Shown here: in pieces, positions 1 to 10,210 of the stretch | How positions within the stretch are numbered: position 1 is the first letter of the stretch | Layout of the letters: every line of letters begins with the position of its first letter | Source of the DNA: Streptomyces sp. AM 4-1-1 | Lineage (GTDB): Bacteria > Actinomycetota > Actinomycetes > Streptomycetales > Streptomycetaceae | NCBI RefSeq assembly: GCF_029167625.1 | Contig: NZ_CP119145.1 | Span: 2,604,001 to 2,668,000, forward strand | DNA length: 64,000 bases | Reading direction: 5' to 3' | Program-made: the position numbers and the translations under genes | The notes under the pieces: generated by a model | Told to the model about the DNA's origin: nothing | What the model saw: only the letters and a program-made list of their open reading frames with translations | The model's database searches: none

Positions 1-610
1 TCTTGCCCACCCCTCACAGGGCGCACATCCGCAGGCCGTACGCTTCGCCGACCGAGCCTGGCGCGCAGCGGAACACTGCTGACCGATCGCGTGGCGGATG
101 TACGACATCACGAAACGGCAGCTGTGGACCCCTGGCCTCGCCCCTGCCCAGACTCACAGTCCACCCGCGCCCCTTCGAATGAGGCGTGCTGAACGAGGCT
201 CTTCCCCAGGCGAGTTGAGGCAGTACGTAGTCATCGACGACGTACGCGAGCCTGGTCCGCCCATGACATGCCCGCCGGCAACAGCCGCAGGCGCACTCGG
301 TGGACCTGGACGGCGCGGGAACATCGGGGGCCGGCGGCCGGCGCCCAGCGACCCTATCGGCCTTCTCGCCACCGACCACCGCGCGGCAGCACCGCGCGGT
401 GGTCGGTGGCGCCCCGGAGCAACTTCACAGGGGTGACCTCACATGGGGTGAACACGTCGTCGTTTGGCTGGTCACACGTGGGGCCAGGAGGAGATCCCGC
501 CCCAGCTTCACGTGACCAGGCCCCGGTCCCGCTCCCGCGTCTCCTTGAGCGATCGACCGGCCGCTCCCGCCGACCGGGACCGGACCTACTCGATCAGCCA
601 GGCTGGCGTG
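1..610. other. Leading region without a recognised gene
   Basis: I find no convincing coding region here. Open frames on both strands lack ribosome binding sites and recognisable motifs, and their composition is that of shadow frames. The only clear structure is the terminator hairpin at 371-407, so the stretch probably holds the 3' flank of a gene outside the window and the 3' flank of the exopolyphosphatase gene. No tRNA cloverleaf was seen. Confidence 0.5.
371..407. terminator. Strong bidirectional hairpin
   Basis: A perfect 16-bp inverted repeat (371-386 pairing with 392-407) flanks a 5-nt loop. No long T-run follows, as is usual for high-GC Streptomyces terminators. It could end transcription in either direction. 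Confidence 0.6.
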
Positions 611-1567
611 TCACCGTTCGATGTCTTCCGCCAGTTTGCAAGCGATCCCGTCCAGGATGTCGTGCTCGCTGACGACCACCTCTCGGGCGCCCGTCCGCTT
701 CATCACCTCCAGGAGGATCAACGCCCCCGAGGTGATCACGTCGACCCGGCCCGGGTGCATCGCGGGGATGGCGGTGCGTTCGGCGTGGGTGGAGGTGAGC
801 AGGCGGCCGGTGATGTCCTGGACCTGTTCGAAGGTGACCCGGGAGTGGTGGATCGCGGCCGGGTCGTACTCCGCCAGGTCCAGCGCGATGGCGGCGACCG
901 TCGTCACCGTCCCGGCCAGGCCGACCAGGGTGGCCGTCCCGGTGAGCGGGACGGTCTCCTCCGCGAGGTCCAGGGCGGCTTCGACGTCCGCGCGGATCGC
1001 GGTGACCTGGCCGAGCGTCGGCGGGTCCGAGACCGTGCCCTCGTGGACCAGGTGGCGCTCCGTCATCCGTACGCAGCCGATGTCCACGGACCGGGCCGCC
1101 GTCACCCGGTCGTCGCCGACCACGAACTCCGTGGAGCCGCCGCCGATGTCCACCACCAGGTACGGCTTCGCCAGGTCGTCGCGGCCGGTCAGCTCCTTGG
1201 TGGCGCCGATGAAGGAGAACTCCGCCTCCTGGTCACCGCTGATCACCTCGGGCTCGACGCCCAGGATGTCCACGACGCCCCGGACGAACTCGTCCCGGTT
1301 CTCCGCGTCGCGCGAGGCGGAGGTGGCGACGAAACGAATCCTCTCCGCGCCGTGCTCCTTGATCACCTCGGCGTACTCACGGCAGGCGGCGAAGGTCCGC
1401 TCCAGCGCCTCCGGTGCGAGCCGGCCGGTGCGGTCCACGCCCTGTCCGAGACGGACGATGTGCATCCGGCGGTCCAGGTCGGTCAGTTCCCCGGTCGCCG
1501 GGTCCGCGTCGGCGACGAGGAGGCGGATCGAGTTCGTACCGCAGTCGATGGCGGCGACCCTGGTCAT
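611..1567 (-). CDS. Ppx/GppA family exopolyphosphatase-like protein
   Basis: This 318-aa protein belongs to the ASKHA superfamily of Ppx/GppA phosphatases, which hydrolyse polyphosphate or (p)ppGpp in the cytosol. The N-terminal phosphate-1 motif AIDCGTNSIRLLVAD lies at about residues 5-19, and a second nucleotide-binding loop, VDIGGGSTEFVVG, lies near residue 140. The length matches the short actinobacterial Ppx form, which lacks the C-terminal HD domain. ATG at 1567 is chosen because it starts at the phosphate-1 motif and overlaps the DUF501 stop by 4 bp (ATGA). The open frame extends 17 codons upstream, but that start would lie inside the DUF501 gene. It is probably cotranscribed with DUF501 and the FtsB-like gene. 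The family call is firm; the exact substrate is not resolvable from sequence. Confidence 0.9.
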   Translation of the reverse strand: MTRVAAIDCGTNSIRLLVADADPATGELTDLDRRMHIVRLGQGVDRTGRLAPEALERTFAACREYAEVIKEHGAERIRFVATSASRDAENRDEFVRGVVDILGVEPEVISGDQEAEFSFIGATKELTGRDDLAKPYLVVDIGGGSTEFVVGDDRVTAARSVDIGCVRMTERHLVHEGTVSDPPTLGQVTAIRADVEAALDLAEETVPLTGTATLVGLAGTVTTVAAIALDLAEYDPAAIHHSRVTFEQVQDITGRLLTSTHAERTAIPAMHPGRVDVITSGALILLEVMKRTGAREVVVSEHDILDGIACKLAEDIER

Positions 1568-2097
1568 GCCGACGCCTCCGGCTCGCAGGGGGCCACACAG
1601 GGGCCCTTGCGCCACCACTCGGGCAGCATCGCGACGGCCTCGTCACCCAGCGGGTTCACACCCGGTCCGGCGGCCAGCGAGTGGCCGACCAGGACGTGCA
1701 GGCACTTCACCCGGTCCGGCATGCCGCCCGCGCTGGGGAAGCCCTCCAGGACCTCGATGGCGTCGCGGCGGGCGAGGTAGTCCTCGTGGGCCGCGCGGTA
1801 GGCGGCGGCCAGCTCGGGGTCCGACCGGAGACGTTCCGTCATCTCCTTCATCACCCCGTTCGCCTCCAGCGTGCCGATCGCGGACGCGGCGCGCGGGCAC
1901 GTCAGGTAGTACGTCGTGGGGAACGGCGTGCCGTCCTCCAGCCGCGGCGACGTCTCGACCACGTCCGGATTGCCGCAGGGACAGCGGTGCGCGATGGCGC
2001 GCAGCCCGCGCGGCGGGCGGCCGAGCTGCTGCCGGAACGCGGCGATGTCCGCGTCGGTGGGCGCGGTGGATTCGGTCTGGGGAGGGGGCGTGTCCAT
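1564..2097 (-). CDS. DUF501 domain-containing protein
   Basis: This 177-aa protein is recognisable as the actinobacterial DUF501 family, whose biochemical function is unknown to me. Cysteine-rich motifs stand out: a CPCGNPDVVETSP segment near residue 43 and TYYLTCPRA near residue 66, then CLH near residue 134 and CVAPC close to the C-terminus. These could bind a metal, but that is inference. ATG at 2097 is preferred to the ORF's earlier Met at 2268, because the extra 57 residues are S/T/P/R-rich and would run into the end of the FtsB-like gene. It lies between ftsB-like and ppx, a typical actinobacterial order, and its stop overlaps the ppx start. Confidence 0.85.
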   Translation of the reverse strand: MDTPPPQTESTAPTDADIAAFRQQLGRPPRGLRAIAHRCPCGNPDVVETSPRLEDGTPFPTTYYLTCPRAASAIGTLEANGVMKEMTERLRSDPELAAAYRAAHEDYLARRDAIEVLEGFPSAGGMPDRVKCLHVLVGHSLAAGPGVNPLGDEAVAMLPEWWRKGPCVAPCEPEASA

Positions 2098-2194
2098 GCC
2101 TGCCTTGGATCTGTTCGGAGTGCTCGGGGTCGGTTGATCGGTGCTCGTTGACCGGGTGGGAGAACGTTGATCACCGATCGGGTGAGAAGGGGGG

Positions 2195-2665
2195 TCAGTC
2201 GCGGTCCGCGGAGTCGACGCCGTCCCAGAGGTTCGAGTGCCACGGCCGGTCGTCCGTGTCCGACTCACCGGTGCGCTCCTTGACCGCGTCGGGGTCGATC
2301 ACCGTGTAACCGGTCTCGCCGGGCAGGACGTAGTGCAGGTGCTCACGGGCCAGCCGCCGCACGTACGCGTTGTCCTGGAGCCGTGCCTTCTCGTCACGCA
2401 GCTCCTCGGTGCGCTCGGCCGCCTGCTGCGCCAGCCGCTCCTGGTCGGCGATCTCGTCGCGCTGGGAGACGTACTGCCGCATCGGGTACGCGAGCGCGAC
2501 CACGAGGGAGCAGACGATCAGCGCGAGGAACGCGGCCCGGCCGGTGAGGCGGGAGCGGCGGTCCTGACGGCGGCTCTGGGACCGGTAGACGCGGGCGGCG
2601 GTCTGCTCGCCGAGCAGTCGCAGCCGGGTCGCGGTGGAGAACCGGTCCCGGTCCTTCGCGGCCAT
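2195..2665 (-). CDS. FtsB/DivIC-type septum formation initiator protein
   Basis: This 156-aa bitopic membrane protein is of the DivIC/FtsB family, which acts with FtsL and FtsQ in the divisome. It has a basic cytoplasmic N-terminus (RSQSRRQDRRSRLTGR), one transmembrane helix (AAFLALIVCSLVVALAYPM, about residues 44-62) and an extracytoplasmic coiled coil rich in E, R, Q and A. A conserved segment LAREHLHYVLPGETGY follows, and the C-terminal tail is acidic. ATG at 2665 is chosen over an upstream in-frame Met because it begins the basic region. It sits just downstream of enolase on the same strand (gap 170 bp), the usual actinobacterial eno-ftsB-DUF501-ppx order. Confidence 0.88.
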   Translation of the reverse strand: MAAKDRDRFSTATRLRLLGEQTAARVYRSQSRRQDRRSRLTGRAAFLALIVCSLVVALAYPMRQYVSQRDEIADQERLAQQAAERTEELRDEKARLQDNAYVRRLAREHLHYVLPGETGYTVIDPDAVKERTGESDTDDRPWHSNLWDGVDSADRD

Positions 2666-2835
2666 GTCACACGCCTCCCCGTTACGCACATCCGTCCCCG
2701 CACACGGTACGGGACCGAGTGCGGGGACGGACGGAGGCATGGACCTTCGGCGGCCACCGGGTGGTGCGCCGGGCGCGCGCGGAGCGGTGCGCGAAGCGAC
2801 CGCACGGCGGTTGCCGAGGCGTCCGGGGGAAGCTG

Positions 2836-4167
<1,332 letters not shown>

Positions 4168-4281
4168 TCAGGTCTTGCGCCAAGAGCCTAACCGGCCGGG
4201 CCCCGGCAATCGGCCGACCGCCCGTCCGCTGGGACGAAAAAGGGGCTGAAGGGCCGTGAAGCGGGACAAAAAGCCCAATAC

Positions 4282-4295
4282 TTACCGGTCGGTAA
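4282..4295. promoter_or_regulatory. TetR-type operator-like palindrome upstream of eno
   Basis: The sequence TTACCG-GT-CGGTAA is a perfect 6+6 bp dyad with a 2-bp centre. Read on the minus strand it is followed by TAAGTAT, which could be a -10 element for eno. Dyads of this shape are typical for TetR-family repressors; no cognate regulator is adjacent. Confidence 0.35.
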
Positions 4296-4445
4296 CTACA
4301 TCAGTTGAACGGTACGGGGCACGGGTGAGCGGGTTCGGGTACGAGGTGTGGCGCGCGGTCCCGATCGGCGGCGAGCAGCGTCGGCCCCGAGGTCCGGCCC
4401 GGGACGGGATCGGCCGAGGACCAGCCGCCCGCCCGGAAGCGAAGA

Positions 4446-4485
4446 CCCCGGCCCGGCACGCATGGGGGTGCGCACCGGGCCGGGG
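4446..4485 (-). terminator. Terminator after the first rpf gene
   Basis: A GC-rich inverted repeat pairs CCCCGGCCCGG (from 4446) with CCGGGCCGGGG (to 4485), with further GCA/TGC pairing nearer the loop. It lies about 70 nt past the rpf stop codon. Confidence 0.6.
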
Positions 4486-4557
4486 AAGGCTCCGGGAGGA
4501 GAGTGATCCTGTGCCGCCGCCGTCACCACAGGAGGTGGAGCCGCGTCGCCGTGCCGC

Positions 4558-5797
<1,240 letters not shown>

Positions 5798-6808
5798 TCA
5801 GCTCGCTTCCGGCTCCAGATCGAGGCTCTGGCCGGGCAGGATCAGATCCGGATCGGCGCCGATCGTGTCCTTGTTGGCCTCGTAGACCGAAGTCCAGCCG
5901 CCGGGCACCTTCTGTGCATCAGCAATGGCCCAGAGGTTGTCGCCCGGGCGGACGGTGTAGTCCTCCGCCTTGGCCACGGCCTCGCCGTCGCGGGCCTCGC
6001 CCTCGCCCCTGGAGGCGTGCCGGCCGGAGTCACGGTCGGTGACCTCGTCCGAGGTGCGGGCGGGGTCGCTCTCGGCCGGGTCGAGGGGACCGCGGTGCTT
6101 CCCGCCCGCTTCCCCGGAGGCGTCGGGCGCGCCGGACGGGTCCGTCGTCCCGCCGGTCACCCCGCCAGTCGTTCCGTCGGTCGCCCCGTCAGCGGACGGC
6201 GTGGTGGCCGAGGCCGCCCCGGACGGGTCGGAGGAACCCGGACCGGCGGACGCGCCCGTACCGGCGCCGGGAGTACCAGAGGCACTGGGGGCGTCGGGGG
6301 CGTCGGAGTCGACACCCGTACCCGCGTCATCGGCCGACGACGAACCGCCACCGGCCCGGCCGGCGCCCGGCTCGGCGGTCTTGGTCGCGCCCGGGGACGG
6401 CGCGTTCCCCGGATCGACACCCGGCGCCGCGCCGCCCTTGGTCAGCTTGGCGATCGGCGCGCAGCTGGGCCACGCCTGCGGGCCCTTGGCGTCCAGCACC
6501 TTCTCGGCCACGGATATCTGCTGCGAGCGGCTGGCGAGGTCGGCGCGGGGGGCGTAGGCGCGGCCGCCGTACGACTCCCAGGTCTCCTGCGAGAACTGGA
6601 GCCCGCCGTAGTACCCGTTGCCGAGGTCGGCGCTCCACATGCCGCCGCTCTCGCACTCGGCCACCCGGTCCCAGGTCGTCGCGTCCGCCGCGTGCGCGCC
6701 CGCCGCGCCGAGCAGCGGGATCGCGATGGCCGATCCCGTCACCCCCGCCGCGACGACGATGGCGGGTGCCTGGCGAGGGCGGCGGTGTCTGCCGTTCGCG
6801 GAGCCCAT
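5798..6808 (-). CDS. Second Rpf-domain/LysM secreted cell-wall hydrolase
   Basis: This 336-aa protein has the same architecture as its neighbour. A signal peptide (basic ANGRHRRPRQ, then a hydrophobic segment ending GAHAA) precedes an Rpf domain (TTWDRVAECESGGMWSADLG... with the catalytic Glu in CESGG, then GYYGGLQFS). A long low-complexity linker of about 170 residues rich in Gly, Ser, Ala, Asp and Pro follows, then a C-terminal LysM (YTVRPGDNLWAIADAQ... LILPGQSLDLE). ATG at 6808 is chosen because GGAAGG lies about 7 nt upstream and the signal peptide starts there; the longer open frame upstream is not supported. The much longer linker distinguishes it from rpfA. It probably corresponds to the second rpf gene of the S. 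coelicolor pair. Confidence 0.9.
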   Translation of the reverse strand: MGSANGRHRRPRQAPAIVVAAGVTGSAIAIPLLGAAGAHAADATTWDRVAECESGGMWSADLGNGYYGGLQFSQETWESYGGRAYAPRADLASRSQQISVAEKVLDAKGPQAWPSCAPIAKLTKGGAAPGVDPGNAPSPGATKTAEPGAGRAGGGSSSADDAGTGVDSDAPDAPSASGTPGAGTGASAGPGSSDPSGAASATTPSADGATDGTTGGVTGGTTDPSGAPDASGEAGGKHRGPLDPAESDPARTSDEVTDRDSGRHASRGEGEARDGEAVAKAEDYTVRPGDNLWAIADAQKVPGGWTSVYEANKDTIGADPDLILPGQSLDLEPEAS

Positions 6809-6827
6809 GCGGTTGCCTTCCGTGTGA

Positions 6828-6883
6828 CTGATGTCCGACAGATGCTGATGTCCGACGATGCTGATGTCCGACTGATGTCCGAC
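6828..6883 (-). repeat. Four copies of a 12-bp direct repeat before the second rpf gene
   Basis: CTGATGTCCGAC (plus-strand reading) occurs at 6828-6839, 6845-6856, 6861-6872 and 6872-6883, immediately upstream of the rpf start at 6808. It lies in the 5' untranslated or promoter region. Confidence 0.85.
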
Positions 6884-7019
6884 TGACGTTTCGGTCGAGA
6901 CCCGGCCGCCGTACGACGCACGCCATGAGACGCGTGTCATACGACTGACGAGTCGAACGGTGAACGTAGCGGGAGTCGAACGTCTGTCACAAGTCGATGC
7001 AGCACAGATCACGTCAACG

Positions 7020-8528
7020 TCACAGAGTTGACGCTGCGTCACCTTCGGCGGTGTGTCGCTCGGGGGTGAACTGCACCGGAAGCGTACGAAGTCCACGCAT
7101 GATGAGCCCGCCACGCCAGCGCAAATCGGCGGGTTCCACCGCAAGTCGCAGGTCCGGAAGGCGTGTCAGCAGCGTGGCGAGCGCGGTCTGTCCCTCCAGC
7201 CGGGCGAGCGGTGCTCCCAGGCAGTAGTGGATGCCGTGCCCGTATCCGAGGTGCTGATTGTCACGCCGCGCGAGGTCGAGCGTGTCGGCGTCGTCGAAAC
7301 GCGCCGGGTCCCGGTCGGCGGCCGCCAGCACCACCAGGACCGGGTCACCGGCCTCGACACGCTGTCCGCCGAGGGTCAGCGGTTCGGTGGCGTACCGCCA
7401 GGTCGCCAGCTCCACCGGTCCGTCGTACCGCAGCAGCTCCTCGACACCGGTCTCCAGGAGCTGGGTCTCCCCCGCGGCCAGGGAGCGTTGCAGCCGCTCG
7501 CGCTGCCCGGGGTGGCGCAGCAGCGCGTACACGCCGTTGCCGATGAGGTTCACGGTCGTTTCGAACCCCGCGAAGAGAAGGATGAAGGCCATCGCGGTGA
7601 CCTCGTTCTCGGTGAGGTGCTCGCCGTGGTCACTGGCCCGGATCAGACCGGAGATCAGATCGTCGTCCCCGCCCTCGTCGCCCAGGTCCTCCCGCTTGCG
7701 GTGGATCAGTTCGGCGAGATAGCCGCGCATCTTCTTGACCGACCGGGCCACTCCTCCTCGCGGCCCGCCACCGTGGCGGATCATCATGCCTGCCCAGTCC
7801 CGGAAGTCGTCCTGGTCCTCCGAGGGCACACCGAGCAGATCGCAGATCGCGTAGATGGGGAGGGGGAAGGCGAAGTCGTGAATGAGGTCCGCCTCTCCCT
7901 CCGACCCGAACCCGTCGATGAGCCGGTCCGTCAGCTCCCGCACCCGGGGCGCGAACTCCGCGACCCGGCGCGGGGTGAACGCCTTCGACACGAGACGGCG
8001 CAGCCTGGTGTGGTCGGGCGGGTCGATGTTCAGCAGATGCGTCATCAGCTCCGCCTTGCGCTCGCCGGGGATGCCGGTCTTCCCCTTGGCGTGCGCGGGC
8101 CCGGCGTGGTGCGCCGGGTTCTTGGAGAGCCGGGTGTCGGCGAGCGCCTGCCGGGCGTCGGCGTACCGGGTCACGAGCCACGCCTCCACACCACTGGGCA
8201 GTGATGTCCGGTGCACGGGACTGTGCTCGCGCAACCAGGCGTAGGCGGGGTACGGGTCGGTGGCGAACTCCCAGGTGAAGAGTTCGGGGGTGGCGGGGGG
8301 TCCGGGGGTGATGGCGGGTCCGGGGGTGCGGGAGGGGCCGGGGGTGCCGGAAAGTCCGGGGGTGCCGGAGGGACCGGGGTGGGTGTGGGGGCAGGCGTCG
8401 GGGCCGGAAGGCGGCACGGCTGACGGCGGTACGGCTGATGCGGCTGGTTCGGCTGATCCAGCCGGTTCGGCTGGTTCGGCTGACGTGACTGGCTCGGCTG
8501 GTTCGGCGGCGGACGGCTGGTCGTGCAT
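7020..8528 (-). CDS. Cytochrome P450 with repetitive N-terminal extension
   Basis: This 502-aa class I bacterial P450 shows the I-helix oxygen-activation motif LLFAGFETTVN, the K-helix ExxR in VEELLRYDGPVE, and the heme loop GYGHGIHYCLGAPLAR with the axial Cys at about residue 436. The P450 core starts near residue 85 (FTWEFATDPYPAYAWLREHSPV) and has normal length. The first 85 residues are low-complexity: SAEPAEPAG-type repeats, then Pro/Gly runs such as GTPG. ATG at 8528 lies just after CGGAGA; a shorter start near the core cannot be excluded. No ferredoxin or biosynthetic partner is adjacent, so the substrate is unknown. Confidence 0.93.
   Translation of the reverse strand: MHDQPSAAEPAEPVTSAEPAEPAGSAEPAASAVPPSAVPPSGPDACPHTHPGPSGTPGLSGTPGPSRTPGPAITPGPPATPELFTWEFATDPYPAYAWLREHSPVHRTSLPSGVEAWLVTRYADARQALADTRLSKNPAHHAGPAHAKGKTGIPGERKAELMTHLLNIDPPDHTRLRRLVSKAFTPRRVAEFAPRVRELTDRLIDGFGSEGEADLIHDFAFPLPIYAICDLLGVPSEDQDDFRDWAGMMIRHGGGPRGGVARSVKKMRGYLAELIHRKREDLGDEGGDDDLISGLIRASDHGEHLTENEVTAMAFILLFAGFETTVNLIGNGVYALLRHPGQRERLQRSLAAGETQLLETGVEELLRYDGPVELATWRYATEPLTLGGQRVEAGDPVLVVLAAADRDPARFDDADTLDLARRDNQHLGYGHGIHYCLGAPLARLEGQTALATLLTRLPDLRLAVEPADLRWRGGLIMRGLRTLPVQFTPERHTAEGDAASTL
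8273..8528 (-). repeat. Low-complexity repeat encoding the P450 N-terminus
   Basis: Imperfect G/C-rich tandem units encode A/E/P repeats and then G-T-P-G/G-P repeats before the folded P450 domain. The units are degenerate, with recurrent ccgggggtgcc and cggctggttcgg words on the plus strand. Confidence 0.7.
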
Positions 8529-8616
8529 TCTCCGACAGTAACCGTCACCCCTGTACGCGCGGCCCCGCCGGTCCTCACACCGGGGGCAGCGCGGGAAGCA
8601 CCGCCCGCGTGCCCAC

Positions 8617-8667
8617 GCGAACGGTCCCGCTCTCCACTCTGACCTGGCGATGGGCGGGACCGTTCGC
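8617..8667 (-). terminator. Terminator after the PIMT operon
   Basis: A perfect 14-bp inverted repeat (GCGAACGGTCCCGC at 8617-8630 with its complement at 8654-8667) encloses a 23-nt loop, directly after the methyltransferase stop at 8675. Confidence 0.65.
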
Positions 8668-8674
8668 CGGTGGT

Positions 8675-9850
8675 TCAGCCGACCACGAGGACCGGGTACT
8701 CCGGGGAATCGAGCCACGCCCAGGCATCCCCCTCCGGCGTCAGCGTGAGCCCGAACCGCTCGAACCCGGGTCGCCCCTGCTCGGCCCACCAGGCGTACGC
8801 GGACACCAGCTCCCCCCACAGATCACGGGGACCGCCCTGGTAGACCTCGAACGCGTCCTTGCCCGGTTCGTAGTCGGCCGTGGCCCAGGAGGTGACCTTG
8901 TCGTCGCGAAGCCAGAGCGTGTAGGACCCGTCACAGTAGGGCTGCGCCCAGGGGAACATTCCCCGCGTCCGTAGCCCGATGGCGAACATCGGGAGCCAGT
9001 CGGCCACGTCCTCCGGGGAGAGATCCGTCCGGGAGCGGCGCCCGTCGGCCGGCCACGGCCCGCCCAGGTACTCCCGGGTATGGGTACGGAACGTTCGTTG
9101 CTGCCGCAGACGCATGAACGCGGACGGTCCGACGAACGGACCCGTGGCGTTCCCGTTCTCCTGGACTGTGAGCCGGACGACGGCCTCCCCGCCGTATTCC
9201 GTGGCGTACGGGGCGACGATGCGTCCGCCGGGCCTGGTCTGCCGGACGAGCTCCGGCGGGATCTCCCGGAGGGAAGCCGTGATCAGTACCCGGTCGTAAG
9301 GAGCGGATGCCGGCCGACCCTGGGAGCCGTCCTCGACCCCGGTCACCGGGTCGTACCCGGCGGCGTTCAGCCGTTCGCGTGCACCGGTCGCGTTCTGCGG
9401 GTCGACTTCGATGGTGAACACGTTCTCAGAACCGACCCGTTCGGACAGCAGAACCGCGTTCCAGCCCGTGCCCGTGCCCACCTCCAGCACTTTGGAGTCC
9501 GGTTGGACATCGAGAGCGGCCAGCATGGAGAACACCATGGAGGGCTGCGAATTACTGCACGTGGGGCTGTTTCCCCGACGGGTGCCCGTGTGCGCGCCGT
9601 CGTCCCACTGAGTGGTGAGGGACGTGTTCGAGTACACCGCGCGGAACCAGGCGTCCGGGTTCTCACGCCGGTCGATGGCTTCCGCGCCACCGGTACCGTC
9701 CGTCACCCCTGGCCACATCACGTCAGGGACGAACAGTTCCCGGGGCACGGCTCGGTAGGCCGGGAGCCATTCGGCCGGAAGGGCCTTCATGTACATGAGC
9801 TGGGAGGCCAGCAGCTCCGGGCCGGCCTCCGTCACGTCGCGCTCGCTCAC
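8675..9850 (-). CDS. Protein-L-isoaspartate O-methyltransferase homologue of the RiPP-tailoring type
   Basis: This 391-aa SAM-dependent methyltransferase is of the PCMT/PIMT fold. Motif I is VLEVGTGTGWNAVLL (about 121-135), preceded by the PIMT-type segment TTQWDDG ... SNSQPSMVFSML (79-110). It is far longer than repair PIMTs (about 220 aa), with a C-terminal extension of about 170 residues, as in PIMT homologues of lanthipeptide, graspetide and imiditide clusters that methylate Asp to form aspartimide. It starts with GTG at 9850, overlapping by 4 bp the stop of a 47-codon gene rich in Asp, which indicates translational coupling. No ATP-grasp or lanthionine synthetase gene is adjacent. The enzyme class is firm; the substrate is inferred. 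Confidence 0.85.
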   Translation of the reverse strand: MSERDVTEAGPELLASQLMYMKALPAEWLPAYRAVPRELFVPDVMWPGVTDGTGGAEAIDRRENPDAWFRAVYSNTSLTTQWDDGAHTGTRRGNSPTCSNSQPSMVFSMLAALDVQPDSKVLEVGTGTGWNAVLLSERVGSENVFTIEVDPQNATGARERLNAAGYDPVTGVEDGSQGRPASAPYDRVLITASLREIPPELVRQTRPGGRIVAPYATEYGGEAVVRLTVQENGNATGPFVGPSAFMRLRQQRTFRTHTREYLGGPWPADGRRSRTDLSPEDVADWLPMFAIGLRTRGMFPWAQPYCDGSYTLWLRDDKVTSWATADYEPGKDAFEVYQGGPRDLWGELVSAYAWWAEQGRPGFERFGLTLTPEGDAWAWLDSPEYPVLVVG

Positions 9851-9990
9851 TTCTTGGTGGGCCGGGAGTCGTCGCGGTTCACGTCTCCGTCACCGGAGCC
9901 CCCACCGCCGTGCTTGGCACCGAAGTTGCTGTCGTCCTGCTGGCTTCCGCCCTGGCCCGAACCCGTGCCGCCACTGTGCTGTCCCGCCAT
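9847..9990 (-). CDS. Small Gly/Ser/Asp-rich peptide, candidate RiPP precursor
   Basis: This 47-codon gene has an excellent ribosome binding site (AGAAGGAG about 7-8 nt before ATG at 9990) and a stop overlapping the methyltransferase start. The product is hydrophilic: a Gly/Ser/Gln N-terminal half, DDSNFGAKHGG in the middle, and a tail with SGDGDVNRDDSRPTKK. Asp occurs at 19, 20, 34, 36, 40 and 41; Asp34-Gly35 and the DS pairs are chemically prone to succinimide formation. There is no signal peptide, Cys or hydrophobic segment. Coupling to a PIMT homologue suggests it is the methylation substrate; this is inference. Confidence 0.7.
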   Translation of the reverse strand: MAGQHSGGTGSGQGGSQQDDSNFGAKHGGGGSGDGDVNRDDSRPTKK

Positions 9991-10210
9991 GAACGTGCTC
10001 CTTCTCGTGATGGTGGGTGCTGCCTCGGCCGACCGGCCCGCTGCCGACCGGCCGGGACGGAATCGACCGCGCTCGGGGTCCCAGGTCACCGGTCCCTGTC
10101 TCCAGCGCGTGCGAGCCGTCCTTGAGGAGGACGCTACGGCCGCCTGCCCGGCCCTGTCGGGGCTGATTCGCCAGGATTCCCGGAGCGGTCCGTGATCTTC
10201 TGCCGGATTC

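Noticed and set aside
464..1780. Long plus-strand open frame of 438 codons
   Set aside because: It is antisense to the exopolyphosphatase-like gene, with low-complexity R/G/D composition and no ribosome binding site.
7020..8819. Long P450 start (599 codons)
   Set aside because: The extra 97 residues before 8528 are R/G-rich and contain no conserved sequence; ATG at 8528 is preferred.
8675..9850. PIMT homologue as an ordinary protein-repair enzyme
   Set aside because: It is about 170 residues longer than repair PIMTs, and is coupled to a small peptide gene.
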